DNA from: Prevotellaceae bacterium | Lineage (GTDB): Bacteria > Bacteroidota > Bacteroidia > Bacteroidales > Bacteroidaceae | Assembly: GCA_028723455.1 (NCBI GenBank) | Contig: JAQYEW010000035.1 | Coordinates: forward strand, 1-37,327 | Direction: 5' to 3' | DNA length: 37,327 nt | Shown here: one piece after another, positions 1 through 7,011 of the stretch | Position numbering within the stretch: the stretch's first letter is position 1 | Layout: each line of letters opens with the position of its first letter | Program-made: the position numbers and the translations under genes | The notes under the pieces: generated by a model | Told to the model about the DNA's origin: nothing | Database searches by the model: none | Seen by the model: only the letters and a program-made list of their open reading frames with translations

Positions 1-111
1 CGCACTATGCGCAATGCCTATAGTGACAAGTTCCTTCATCCTACCTTCTATTTTCTCGACAACAATGACTCCGATATTGCCAGATGGGTATTTCTTTTTG
101 CGGACAAACAT
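1..111 (-). CDS. IS1634-family-like transposase, N-terminal part (runs off window)
   Basis: Reading the minus strand from an ATG at 109-111 gives 37 uninterrupted codons to the window edge. The product starts MFVRKKKYPSGN, continues VIVVEKIEGRMKELVTIG, and resembles the N-terminus of IS1634/IS4-type DDE transposases (basic start, a VVEK-G-R strand, then a TIG motif). Only the start is present, so no catalytic residue can be checked. The upstream inverted repeat at 128-151 may belong to the element end. Family assignment is by recognition of the N-terminal pattern, not by alignment. Confidence 0.6.
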   Translation of the reverse strand, partial: MFVRKKKYPSGNIGVIVVEKIEGRMKELVTIGIAHSA

Positions 112-127
112 AGTTGAAATACATTTC

Positions 128-151
128 GTGTCACCCAAAATTAGGTGACAC
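128..151. repeat. 8-bp inverted repeat just upstream of the transposase start
   Basis: GTGTCACC (128-135) and GGTGACAC (144-151) are perfect inverted copies around an 8-nt AT-rich centre. They sit 17-40 nt upstream of the transposase ATG. This could be the terminal region of the insertion element or an operator for its gene. The second element end lies outside the window, so the choice cannot be made here. Confidence 0.5.
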
Positions 152-202
152 AAAGATACAAAATATTGCCTGTCAATTAGTTATATTTTCAGTTAAAAAT
201 GA

Positions 203-646
203 GTGACGAAGTCAGGAAAAACAGACGTAACCAATCATCGCAGTTATTTTGATTGGGACTGCAATATGCAGGTCATCCACAAAGGAAACGGAGACATTGC
301 CATGACGGAGAGTGAACTCGTGAAGTTCTTCGGTGTAACTTGGATGAAAGTCAATTACAGACTGCAAACGTTGATGAAGTCTCCCAACCTGTATCCTGAT
401 GAAAGGCAGGCAGGCGAGGAAAATATTTATGCAAACGAACAACTAAGAGGTTATGCATCGCTCTATCCGTTTCCAATCATCATCGCGCTGTCCTTTCAAT
501 TGGACAGCACAGAAGCGTATTTATTCAGAAAACATGTCTGTCAGAGTAGAAGAAACATGCCCGTCGTGCGACGGTACTGGCAAGATCAAGTCCAGCATCC
601 TGTTCACCGATTTGTTAGAGGGAAAGATCGACCGACTGGTCAATAA
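203..646 (+). CDS. Small HTH-like Bacteroidales protein, C-terminus overrun into foreign sequence
   Basis: The ORF starts at a GTG (203); the next in-frame ATG is at 266. Residues ~17-110 (YFDWDCNMQVIHKGNGDI, MTESELVKFFGVT, YPFPIIIALSFQLDSTEA) resemble a group of ~100-130 residue hypothetical proteins in Bacteroidales accessory DNA. These combine a MTESE-L-FGVT helix-turn-helix-like stretch with a later IIALSF motif. I do not know a demonstrated function; DNA binding is inferred from the HTH-like motif. After about residue 110 the frame runs out of register through the ribonuclease G-like fragment at 534-857, so the last ~35 residues are probably not native. The gene is therefore either 3'-truncated or was close to its natural end when the fragment joined. 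Confidence 0.5.
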   Translation: MTKSGKTDVTNHRSYFDWDCNMQVIHKGNGDIAMTESELVKFFGVTWMKVNYRLQTLMKSPNLYPDERQAGEENIYANEQLRGYASLYPFPIIIALSFQLDSTEAYLFRKHVCQSRRNMPVVRRYWQDQVQHPVHRFVRGKDRPTGQ

Positions 647-857
647 GATTGGCATCAAGAAATTCTATCTCCATGTACATCCGTATGTTGCCGCCTTCAT
701 CAACCAAGGCGTGGTAAGCCTCAAGAACAAGTGGCAAATCAAATACGGGTTTGGAGTACGCATCGTCCCGTCTCAGAAACTGGCTTTCCTTCAGTATGAG
801 TTCTACGATTCCAAGCGGGAATTCATAGACATGAAGGAAGAAATAGAGACTAAATGA
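534..857 (+). pseudogene. rng: Ribonuclease G (Rne/Rng family) C-terminal fragment
   Basis: The 107-codon reading frame has TCPSCDGTGKIKSSILFTD, then KIDRLVNKIGIKKFYLHVHPYVAA, then a tail ending MKEEIETK. This is the C-terminal part of Bacteroidetes RNase G: the CPxC zinc-link followed by the small domain. A full enzyme is about 500 residues or more; the S1 domain, the RNase H-like fold and the catalytic Asp residues (all N-terminal to the zinc-link) are missing. Homology appears to begin about codon 534-545, immediately after the body of the HTH-like ORF in another frame, so the junction is an abrupt recombination point. An open reading frame begins further upstream (453), but that part is the HTH gene in a shifted frame. 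The fragment should be inactive as a nuclease. Confidence 0.75.
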
Positions 858-858
858 T

Positions 859-883
859 GTCTGCGCGCCCAGTGCGCGCAGAC
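859..883. terminator. GC-rich hairpin after the rng fragment
   Basis: GTCTGCGCGC (859-868) pairs perfectly with GCGCGCAGAC (874-883) over a 5-nt loop, starting 1 nt after the rng-fragment stop codon. No U-tract follows, so it is either a bidirectional or U-less terminator, or a 3'-end stabilising hairpin. Its position suggests it moved together with the rng 3' end. Confidence 0.6.
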
Positions 884-898
884 AACCAAGTCCCCATG

Positions 899-948
899 GA
901 CGAACTGGCGGAGCCCGGATTATTATCCGCGTGTTCCGCCAGTTCGTC
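899..948. terminator. Long hairpin between convergent genes
   Basis: GACGAACTGGCGGA (899-912) is perfectly complementary to 935-948. An inner stem CGGAT/ATCCG (916-920 / 925-929) closes on a TATT loop. It lies between the rng fragment (ends 857, plus strand) and the BspA-like gene (ends 973, minus strand), as expected for a shared transcription terminator. Confidence 0.65.
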
Positions 949-972
949 TATCTACTGGAAATCAAATACTTG

Positions 973-2715
973 CTAACGAGCCTTCCGGTCTATTACCTTC
1001 CGGACAGAGCCGTCGCTCATCTTCACAATGCTCACGCCGGAATGCGCCTTGGAGTGCAAGGGCAATTGGCAACCGCCAAGGTCATAACGCCTGACAGGCA
1101 AGGCACTTGGCATGAAAGGCTGATTACCCATACCGAGAGTAGCCTCTACTTTCACCGTATAGGCACAACCGTAATTATTCTTGTAAGCCAGAAAGACTTC
1201 GGCCATCTCGCTACTGGGGACGAATACGACATAGTCTGCTTCGGGATTAAGTGCGTTGCTGCCAAGGCTTATCTTGCTACAAGCTATATAAAGTGCATCC
1301 AAACTATTACACCCACTGAAGCAACCCTCAGGTATAACGGGGGTTCCTGAATAGTTAGAATCATAGCTCAGCGTGGCAATCTTCAAGTCTTCGTAGCTTG
1401 AAAACTGGTTCGGCAACAAGCCCACATTGCTGACTGTGAGCTGCTTGGTGTTCTCATTTGCCTCAAGATCCTCTCCTGCAAGAGGAGATGCCAGCCGGCG
1501 GAAGGCGGGCTCCCAGTAGTTGATATCTGACAGCATGGCTGTTACAAATGCTGCCGGTTGCCCTTGTACGACTGGCGAAATGTCGAGCATGAAGCCATTC
1601 TCCGGATTTCCGTTCCGCGGCCTCATCACATATTTTACATTGGCATCCGTCTCTGTTCCACTAAAGGTATAGTCCGTCGAGAAGTGCGAGGCGTCAAGGA
1701 TGATGTTGCTTGTGCCGGATGACGGATCGCCCTTGGTAAATATAAAGCCCAGACGGTCATTGCCTGCGCCGAAGCCATAATAATGGTCTTCTGCGTCTAT
1801 CAGCTGATACATAAAGTACAGGCCGTAGGTTTTTCCGTCCTCGAGACTGCCCAGAACATCCTCACCAATCTCCTCTCCCTTGAATTTCTTGTCGAGCATA
1901 CCACTAACATTGTAGGCAGAAGTATATTCTATGCCGTCTCCATACACTCCCCAGCCCAGTTCCTGAGAGCCCGGTACGATGACAACCTTCTGGATAGATG
2001 CCGAGGTTATCTGCATGTTGCTATTGGGCTTCTGGCGAAGACGGAGCATCCAACTATGGATACTAAGCGAGTTCACCATACCCAAGTTCTGTGTTCCGGA
2101 ATGGATAGAGCCATCGCCGTTGAACGAAAGCGTCTTCTCTACGCCGTTTGCCAACACGGTAAAGGCAGCGGTAGAGTCGGCAAACCATGTGAACGGCTGT
2201 TCGTCTCCCTCTTCCTCCACATCGTCATAGCGAAACTTGATTATGTAATTCTTGCTGTCGTTGCTCCAGTAGAAATAGCTTCCGTCGGCACTCTTCCCAC
2301 GAAAGAATATCTCTATCTTATAGGTTATTCCTTTCTGCAGCCCGCTGAGCACATCGAGAGGCACAGAGCTCTTCCATATCCCGTTTCCCAAATTCGCCGC
2401 CCAGGTGCCTTTCCAGTCATAGACAGGCTCTCCCGAAGCATCATAGATTGTGGTGAACATCGCCACCTCCACGGCCTCTCCGATTACCGCTGCCGTAAAA
2501 CTGTTAACGGTAAACACGGTATCGTTGCTTGACGAGAGATCGCCCATCTCCTCGGTAAAGCCTGATGCGAGGAGATCCCTGCTGGTGGTCTCATGCCCTC
2601 CATCGCCCGTAAGCGTTATGTCTACGCTTACACCGGTAAATACTGCGGCCTGCATCGTCAACGAGACCATGCCTGCCATTAACAGTAGCATTGTTCTTTG
2701 TAGACTTTTTTTCAT
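973..2715 (-). CDS. Secreted BspA-like (LRR_5) surface protein with Prevotella-type C-terminal tail
   Basis: The 580-residue product has a signal peptide (MKKSLQRTMLLLMAGMVSLTMQA, cleavage near residue 23). The long middle part contains beta-rich repeated segments I cannot name. Near the C-terminus (about residues 430-520) a stretch with IPEGCFSGCNSLDALYIAC has the spacing of a BspA-type leucine-rich repeat. The end (VRRYDLGGCQLP, then GVSIVKMSDGSVRKVI) is the short beta-sandwich-like tail frequent on exported Prevotella/Bacteroides proteins, resembling type IX or surface-sorting tails. It is likely exported, possibly cell-surface or outer-membrane-vesicle associated, acting in adhesion; the role is inference. 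It is a single gene, convergent with the rng fragment. Confidence 0.7.
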   Translation of the reverse strand: MKKSLQRTMLLLMAGMVSLTMQAAVFTGVSVDITLTGDGGHETTSRDLLASGFTEEMGDLSSSNDTVFTVNSFTAAVIGEAVEVAMFTTIYDASGEPVYDWKGTWAANLGNGIWKSSVPLDVLSGLQKGITYKIEIFFRGKSADGSYFYWSNDSKNYIIKFRYDDVEEEGDEQPFTWFADSTAAFTVLANGVEKTLSFNGDGSIHSGTQNLGMVNSLSIHSWMLRLRQKPNSNMQITSASIQKVVIVPGSQELGWGVYGDGIEYTSAYNVSGMLDKKFKGEEIGEDVLGSLEDGKTYGLYFMYQLIDAEDHYYGFGAGNDRLGFIFTKGDPSSGTSNIILDASHFSTDYTFSGTETDANVKYVMRPRNGNPENGFMLDISPVVQGQPAAFVTAMLSDINYWEPAFRRLASPLAGEDLEANENTKQLTVSNVGLLPNQFSSYEDLKIATLSYDSNYSGTPVIPEGCFSGCNSLDALYIACSKISLGSNALNPEADYVVFVPSSEMAEVFLAYKNNYGCAYTVKVEATLGMGNQPFMPSALPVRRYDLGGCQLPLHSKAHSGVSIVKMSDGSVRKVIDRKAR

Positions 2716-3057
2716 AATAGCTAAATATTAGGTTTGTTAATATCATGTCAGGTTGATAACTTCAAGAAATATCACCATGTTCAGTACGATAAGCATCTCA
2801 CTCCTTCCATTCTGCTGCTAATTTAGCATTTTATTTTATCATTACCAAGATTTCCCTTGCTTTTTTTACGATTTTACAAAACTTTTTTACGAATTGCACT
2901 TCATGACATCAACTGCCGCCGCCAAATACAGAGAGCCTATGGATATACAGGTGAAAGGAGAACTCAGAATATCCCAAGTAAAAACTGCCTGTGGCAGACA
3001 GCAGGACTACCCACAACGAGTAATGGGGCTGTGTCAAAATAGGCGCAGCCTCTTTTT
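2716..3057. other. Gene-poor AT-rich interval with a candidate terminator at its right end
   Basis: No recognisable gene was found. A 64-codon ORF from 2894 shows no family I know and runs into the IS left end. The run GGCTGTG ... CGCAGCC (about 3028-3050) can form a 7-bp stem followed by TCTTTTT, a plausible plus-strand intrinsic terminator that the IS982 element abuts. I see no clear -7 element for the BspA-like gene here. Confidence 0.4.
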
Positions 3058-4088
3058 AAATAACGTGAGTTCGACGAATTTAGAATAGTGCAAGTTGTGT
3101 GTCAAATGTCCTTTGTACATTGATGCACGGCTTCTTTGGGAACAAGCAATATGCAGCAATAGCACCGAGCAGATTGACGATGAAATTATCAAAGCATCTG
3201 TGTCTGGAATGCTCTATCTGTGCAATATTCTTGAGTTCATCATTCACGGTTTCTATAATAGCCCTCTTTCTGAGCTGCCGTTTGTCTGAGACGCTCATCA
3301 AAGCCCCTTTCATATTGCTCTTCAACTTGGTAATAAGCTGTATACCGTCAACAAACAGCCTTTGGAAGAGATTTCTGCCGATATATCCTTTGTCACCTAC
3401 CGACTTGCCATAGACGAACTCCACAAAGGCTTTGTATTCCAAAGGCTTGCGGTCATCAATATCGCCAGGTGTTATCATAAAGTTGAGCAGTTCCCCTTTC
3501 TCATTGCAAATCAGGTGCAGTTTGAAACCGAAGAACCAACCCATGGAACATTTCCCTCTTTGCGCAATGCCCTTGAAAACCTTATGAATGTGTATCCTTT
3601 GGTTACGGCAGACACGGAGTGGCGTACTGTCCACAAAACTGATGCCGGTACATTTACCTAAAAGAACCTTCTTGATGAACAAAGCCAAGGGTATGGAGAC
3701 TTCCCTTTCCAATTCCACGAACCGGTTATAGGAAACAACCCTGGGAAACAGATGACGCAGATGCTTACACACCTTTTCAAGATAGAAGTGTTTCAGGCAG
3801 CGATAGCCCGAGTCGTGGAAAAGAATCATGATAAGCATGATTTCCGCCTTGGGCATCGTGCAATCACGATGATATTTTCTCTTATTATCTGGTTTTAGTG
3901 CATATTTTGTCATCATTGTGTCAAAAAAAAGCAGAAATCATCAGCCATACAATAATTTGTGTATCTTTTTGTTCTGTGATTATAGCGAATTTTGTTTGTA
4001 ATTCTTTGTTTTTAGCACTATATAGTTACAACAAACTTTTCTAATCGCAGATTTGGAGGTACTTATAATTCATCGAACTCGCGTTGTT
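3058..4088 (-). mobile_element. IS982-family insertion sequence, ~1.03 kb
   Basis: One transposase gene is bounded by imperfect terminal inverted repeats. Left, AACGTGAGTTCGACGAATT (3062-3080); right, on the other strand, AACGCGAGTTCGATGAATT (4085 down to 4067): 17 of 19 identical. The match continues outward as AAT/AAC, giving ends near 3058 and 4088. Both flanks carry TTTTAA (3054-3059 and 4087-4092), a possible target duplication, though its register is uncertain because it overlaps the repeat edges. About 1 kb is the usual size for IS982 elements. The left end overlaps the transposase stop codon. Confidence 0.75.
3080..3916 (-). CDS. IS982-family DDE transposase, N-terminus frameshifted
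   Basis: The 278-residue frame shows the IS982 core: SFVDSTPLRVCRNQRIHIHK (Asp96), GWFFGFKLHLICN, VGDKGYIG (Asp175) and IETVNDELKN (Glu222), ending in TQLALF, so the DDE triad is present. Upstream, a second frame starting at ATG 3946-3948 encodes MADDFC, the expected IS982 start. It is separated from the main frame by a run of eight T on the coding strand (3923-3930), one base short of the in-frame DDFC-x-FF-D. Translation from the ATG at 3914-3916 would lack only about ten N-terminal residues. The element may therefore be weakly active or dead, or rescued by slippage on the T-run. Confidence 0.85.
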   Translation of the reverse strand: MMTKYALKPDNKRKYHRDCTMPKAEIMLIMILFHDSGYRCLKHFYLEKVCKHLRHLFPRVVSYNRFVELEREVSIPLALFIKKVLLGKCTGISFVDSTPLRVCRNQRIHIHKVFKGIAQRGKCSMGWFFGFKLHLICNEKGELLNFMITPGDIDDRKPLEYKAFVEFVYGKSVGDKGYIGRNLFQRLFVDGIQLITKLKSNMKGALMSVSDKRQLRKRAIIETVNDELKNIAQIEHSRHRCFDNFIVNLLGAIAAYCLFPKKPCINVQRTFDTQLALF

Positions 4089-4098
4089 TTAATATGAT

Positions 4099-4140
4099 AA
4101 AATCATCTATATGTTTTCGGGAAAATATATAGATGATTTT
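4099..4140 (-). terminator. Terminator of the regulator-kinase operon
   Basis: AAAATCATCTATAT (4099-4112) pairs with 4127-4140, and the inner TTTT/AAAA extends the stem around a CGGG loop to about 19 bp. Read on the minus strand it lies 31 nt downstream of the kinase stop and ends in a U-run, fitting an intrinsic terminator. It also separates the IS982 element from the kinase gene. Confidence 0.75.
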
Positions 4141-4170
4141 CAAAAATTATATAGAAAAAATGGGGCCGCG

Positions 4171-5037
4171 TCAGGCAAAGGACAGGATGAAGGCGACGTG
4201 GCATCCCGGGTGTGGGGTGTCGGCCAGGTCGAGCATGCCTCCTTGCTGGACCATCATGCGCCTGCTTAGCGAGAGACCGATGCCGCTGCCGCTTCGTTTG
4301 GTCGTAAAGAACGGCACGAAGAGGGAGCGGCGTGCCTCGGCGGGAATGGGCAGGCCGTCGTTGCCGATGCACAGGCGTACGGACTCTGCGTCCGGTCGTC
4401 GCTCCATGAGGACGACAGTCATTTTCCGCGCCTGTGCCTCGATGGCGTTCTTCGCCAGATTCATGAGCACCTGGCGCAGCATGCCGGCGTCGGCGCGTAC
4501 CGTCAGCTCCGGAAGGATGTCTATTTCCCATTGCAGCTGGGGATAGGCCTTGCTGACATCGTCCATCATCGCGCGCAGGGGCACATCGCCCATCCTGGGC
4601 TTTTCCAGTTCGGACATCTTGCGGTAGTTGGCCACGAAGTCGCTCATGTGTTGCGACGTTTCAAAGATGGCACGTATGCCGTCCTCCAGGGGTGTTCCCC
4701 TTACGTCCTCGCGGTTGAGCAGCGACCGGCTGATGCTGGTGATGGGTGCCGTGGCGTTCATCATTTCGTGGGTCAGCACCCTTGTCAGCCGTTCCCAGGA
4801 CTCCACCTCCTGCTGGTTCATCTGTCGGCGGATGGTTTCGCCCAGTTGGTTCAGCGTTTCCTGCATGGCACGCTCGCCGGAAAACATGCCGTGCGTGGAG
4901 ATGCGGAAGGTGAAGTCGCGGTTGCGGATGGCTTCCCGCATCATCATGGCCTGCATGCGCAGCCTGCGCTGGTGGCGGACGAAGGCCGTCAGGAGGACGA
5001 GGCAGATGGCCGCCAGTAATAAATACCCCCAAGTCAT
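4171..5037 (-). CDS. Membrane-anchored sensor histidine kinase, short N-terminus
   Basis: The 288-residue product begins with a single membrane segment (residues ~3-20), then a short coiled linker. The H-box is RLTRVLTHEMMNATAPITS (phospho-accepting His90). The ATPase domain has an N-box LMNLAKNAIEA, a G1-like IGNDG and a late FFTTKRSGSGIGLSLS. There is no periplasmic or PAS sensor domain, so the signal must come through the membrane segment, a partner, or the linker (~25-80). Its ATG overlaps the regulator stop codon (ATGA, 5034-5037), so translation is coupled. Together with the divergent exporter operon it forms the usual kinase/regulator/efflux arrangement of Bacteroidetes. Confidence 0.9.
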   Translation of the reverse strand: MTWGYLLLAAICLVLLTAFVRHQRRLRMQAMMMREAIRNRDFTFRISTHGMFSGERAMQETLNQLGETIRRQMNQQEVESWERLTRVLTHEMMNATAPITSISRSLLNREDVRGTPLEDGIRAIFETSQHMSDFVANYRKMSELEKPRMGDVPLRAMMDDVSKAYPQLQWEIDILPELTVRADAGMLRQVLMNLAKNAIEAQARKMTVVLMERRPDAESVRLCIGNDGLPIPAEARRSLFVPFFTTKRSGSGIGLSLSRRMMVQQGGMLDLADTPHPGCHVAFILSFA

Positions 5038-5567
5038 AGGCGTTTCATCTTGTTGTAAAGCGTCTGGCGTGTGATGCCGAGCAGTTCGGCAGCCTGGCTG
5101 AGGTTGCCGTGGCAGTGGTCGATGGTGCGCCGGATATGCTCTTTCTCCACTTCGTCCAGGCTGACGATCTCGTGCCTCATGTCAAGCACGTCTTTCAGCT
5201 TGCGCAGCAGTTCGTCGTTGTCCCAGGGCTTGGTAACGAAATCGGCCGCTCCGTTCTTCAGCCCCTTTACGGCCAGGTTCACGTCGGCGTAGGCCGTAAG
5301 CAGCACGACCGGCGTTTGCGGATGATGCTTGCGGATGGTGCGGAGCCAGAAGAGGCCCTCGCTGCCCGTGTTCACGCCGAGGGTGAAGTTCATGTCCAGC
5401 AGGATGATGTCAACGGGCTGCTGCGCCATCAGTTTCAGGATGTCTTCCGGCTGCGTTGTGGTCAGCACATGTTCAAAGGTGTCCGTCAGGAGATATTTCA
5501 TTGCCGTTAGGATGGCTGCGTTATCGTCTGCGACAAGTATGGTTCCGTACGTACTCATTGGCTTCAT
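5034..5567 (-). CDS. Response regulator: receiver plus Fis-type HTH, no AAA+ domain
   Basis: The product has 177 residues. The receiver domain (about 8-125) has acidic residues LVADDN (Asp14/Asp15), the phospho-acceptor Asp58 in ILLDMN, and the conserved TAY and TKPW positions. The C-terminus (about 135-177; IRRTIDHCHGNLSQAAELLG, then TRQTLYNKMKRL) is a Fis/NtrC-type helix-turn-helix. The sigma54-interacting AAA+ domain found between these two in NtrC-type regulators is absent, giving an architecture like RegA/PrrA/ActR. It likely binds the TGTC-N9-GACA site upstream (5615-5631) and controls the divergent exporter operon. ATG 5558 (MSTYG) is an equally good start. Confidence 0.88.
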   Translation of the reverse strand: MKPMSTYGTILVADDNAAILTAMKYLLTDTFEHVLTTTQPEDILKLMAQQPVDIILLDMNFTLGVNTGSEGLFWLRTIRKHHPQTPVVLLTAYADVNLAVKGLKNGAADFVTKPWDNDELLRKLKDVLDMRHEIVSLDEVEKEHIRRTIDHCHGNLSQAAELLGITRQTLYNKMKRL

Positions 5568-5574
5568 TTTGGGG

Positions 5575-5582
5575 CGAAGTTA
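5575..5582 (-). promoter_or_regulatory. Candidate -7 element of the regulator-kinase operon
   Basis: On the minus strand the octamer TAACTTCG (one mismatch to TAnnTTTG) lies 8-15 nt before the regulator start at 5567. The same octamer serves the divergent tolC-like gene (5682-5689). No good TTG is seen at -33; the left TGTCTAA half-site covers that region. If translation starts at 5567 the leader is almost absent, which favours the downstream ATG at 5558. Confidence 0.4.
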
Positions 5583-5591
5583 CGGCTTTCC

Positions 5592-5631
5592 TGTCTAAAA
5601 ATCATACGCATGGCTGTCTAATTTTTAGACA
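5592..5631. promoter_or_regulatory. Operator cluster in the divergent promoter region (TGTC-N9-GACA)
   Basis: TGTCTAATTTTTAGACA (5615-5631) is a perfect 7-3-7 palindrome containing TGTC-N9-GACA. A further TGTCTAAAAAT (5592-5602) is a perfect 11-bp inverted copy of 5621-5631, so one right half-site can pair with two left half-sites 23 bp apart. The cluster lies between the two divergent promoters, far enough upstream of the exporter promoter for an activator and over the -33 region of the regulator's own promoter. Fis-type HTH dimers commonly bind such dyads; binding by the adjacent regulator is inference. Confidence 0.65.
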
Positions 5632-5658
5632 AACGGCGTTTGGCAGGGGCAAAAGACT

Positions 5659-5689
5659 TGGAGATAGCGTGGGAAAAGGTTTAACTTCG
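5659..5689 (+). promoter_or_regulatory. Candidate promoter of the exporter operon
   Basis: TTG (5659-5661), a 20-nt spacer and TAACTTCG (5682-5689; one mismatch to the Bacteroidetes -7 box) lie just upstream of the tolC-like start at 5713, predicting a leader of roughly 16-20 nt. The imperfect -7 element fits a promoter needing activation from the upstream operator. Confidence 0.45.
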
Positions 5690-5712
5690 CCATACGAAAC
5701 AAGCAAAAGCGT

Positions 5713-7011
5713 ATGAAACAAGCATTGACAATAGGCCTTGCCCTGGCTGCTCTGCAATCCTTCGCCCAAAGCGAATGGACCCTGCTGCAGTGCATGCAAT
5801 ATGCCGTGGAGCACAACCATGAGGTAAGGCGCACGGCATTGGAGCTTGACAACCGCCTGGCATCCCGGACGGGGGCGATAGGCCGTTTCCTGCCTTCCTT
5901 GGGGGCCAACATCGGCACACAATACAATTTCGGGCGTGCCATCAATCCCGAAACCAACGGATATACGGACGTGAATACCTTTAACAATGGCTATTCCCTG
6001 TACGCCTCGCTGCCCGTCTTCGAGGGCTTCGGCCGCATCCACGCCTTGAAGGCGGCCAAGGCCGGCACGCTAATGGGCCGCGCCGCCTTGCAGCGGAGCC
6101 GCGATCTGACTGCGCTGGGCGTTCTGGAGGCCGCTACCGAGGTGGCGTATTACGAAGGGATGACAAGGATGGCCGCGGAGAAGGCGCAGGAGACAGCGTT
6201 GCTGCTGCGGCAGACGCTCCTGATGGAAGAGGTGGGGCGCAAGAGCGCGGCCGATGTGGCACAGGTGGAATCGCAGCAGGCGGAAGCCGACTACAACCTG
6301 ACGTACCAGCAAAACCGCTATGCCTCCGCCCTGTTGGAGCTGAAGACGCGGATGGGCTTTCCCCTCAACGACAGTCTGCGCCCGATCATCATTCCCTGCG
6401 CAGGGGAGGTTGCCCCCCGGACGGGAAGCGGCGAAGAGCCGGCCGAATTGCAGGTAGCGCGCTATCAGATGCAGGTCAGCCGACACGAATGGCGGCAGGC
6501 GCGCGCGGCTTTGTTCCCTTCGCTTACGCTGAACGTGGGTGCGAACACCGCTTACTATCATACGCTTCATGACGATGCGGGACAGGCCTTCCGCAGCCAG
6601 TTCAAGAACAACCGTGGCGAGTACGTGGGAGCGACGCTGAGCATCCCCCTGTTCAACCGCCTGCAAACGCTTACCGGTATCCGCAGGGCCAAGAATAATT
6701 ATCACATCGCCTGCGAACACTACGAGGAGAAGCGGCAGGAACTTGAGAAACTGGCTCTGGAGGCTTGGCAGGAATGGCAGGCCTACGTGAAGCAGACGGA
6801 GCAGATGAGGCATAAGACGCAGGCCGACAGTCTGGCGTACCAACTGACACGCCGCCAGTTCGAGGAGGGGCTGAGCACGGCCGTCGATTTGCGAACCACG
6901 TCGGCACAGTTGCTTCATTCGCGGGCAACGCTGTTGCAGTGCCAGCTGATGGCGATGGTAAAGGAACAATTCGTAAGATATTACAGAGGAGAAACAATAT
7001 GGACAGAGTAA
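5713..7011 (+). CDS. TolC-family outer-membrane efflux protein
   Basis: The 432-residue product has a signal peptide (MKQALTIGLALAALQSFAQS) and the two OEP repeats of TolC-type channels: a first half with WTLLQCMQYAVEHNHEV and LPVFEGFGRIHALKAA, and a second with LPSLTLNVGANT-like and LSIPLFNRLQTLTGIRRA. It would form the trimeric channel carrying the exporter's substrate across the outer membrane. It is first in a five-gene operon; its last 13 nt overlap the periplasmic adaptor gene, whose start lies inside it. Length is typical for the family. The substrate cannot be told from this sequence. Confidence 0.93.
   Translation: MKQALTIGLALAALQSFAQSEWTLLQCMQYAVEHNHEVRRTALELDNRLASRTGAIGRFLPSLGANIGTQYNFGRAINPETNGYTDVNTFNNGYSLYASLPVFEGFGRIHALKAAKAGTLMGRAALQRSRDLTALGVLEAATEVAYYEGMTRMAAEKAQETALLLRQTLLMEEVGRKSAADVAQVESQQAEADYNLTYQQNRYASALLELKTRMGFPLNDSLRPIIIPCAGEVAPRTGSGEEPAELQVARYQMQVSRHEWRQARAALFPSLTLNVGANTAYYHTLHDDAGQAFRSQFKNNRGEYVGATLSIPLFNRLQTLTGIRRAKNNYHIACEHYEEKRQELEKLALEAWQEWQAYVKQTEQMRHKTQADSLAYQLTRRQFEEGLSTAVDLRTTSAQLLHSRATLLQCQLMAMVKEQFVRYYRGETIWTE

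Noticed and set aside
3026..3057. GGGGCTGTGTCAAAA as an insertion-element terminus
   Set aside because: It looks like some Bacteroidetes IS ends, but no inverted copy exists on the right side, while a good inverted pair exists at 3062-3080 / 4067-4085. It is better explained as a terminator stem with a following T-run.
2894..3088. A 64-codon ORF left of the IS982 element
   Set aside because: It contains no recognisable motif and runs across the terminator-like stem and the IS boundary; not supported as a gene.
5636..5665. A sigma54 (-24/-12) promoter in front of the exporter operon
   Set aside because: TTGGCA occurs at 5640-5645, but the GC of the -12 element is missing at the required spacing.
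6939..6998. Upstream extension of the adaptor gene
   Set aside because: It lies wholly inside the tolC-like coding sequence, and the ATG at 6999 has a good ribosome-binding site and the expected N-terminal anchor.
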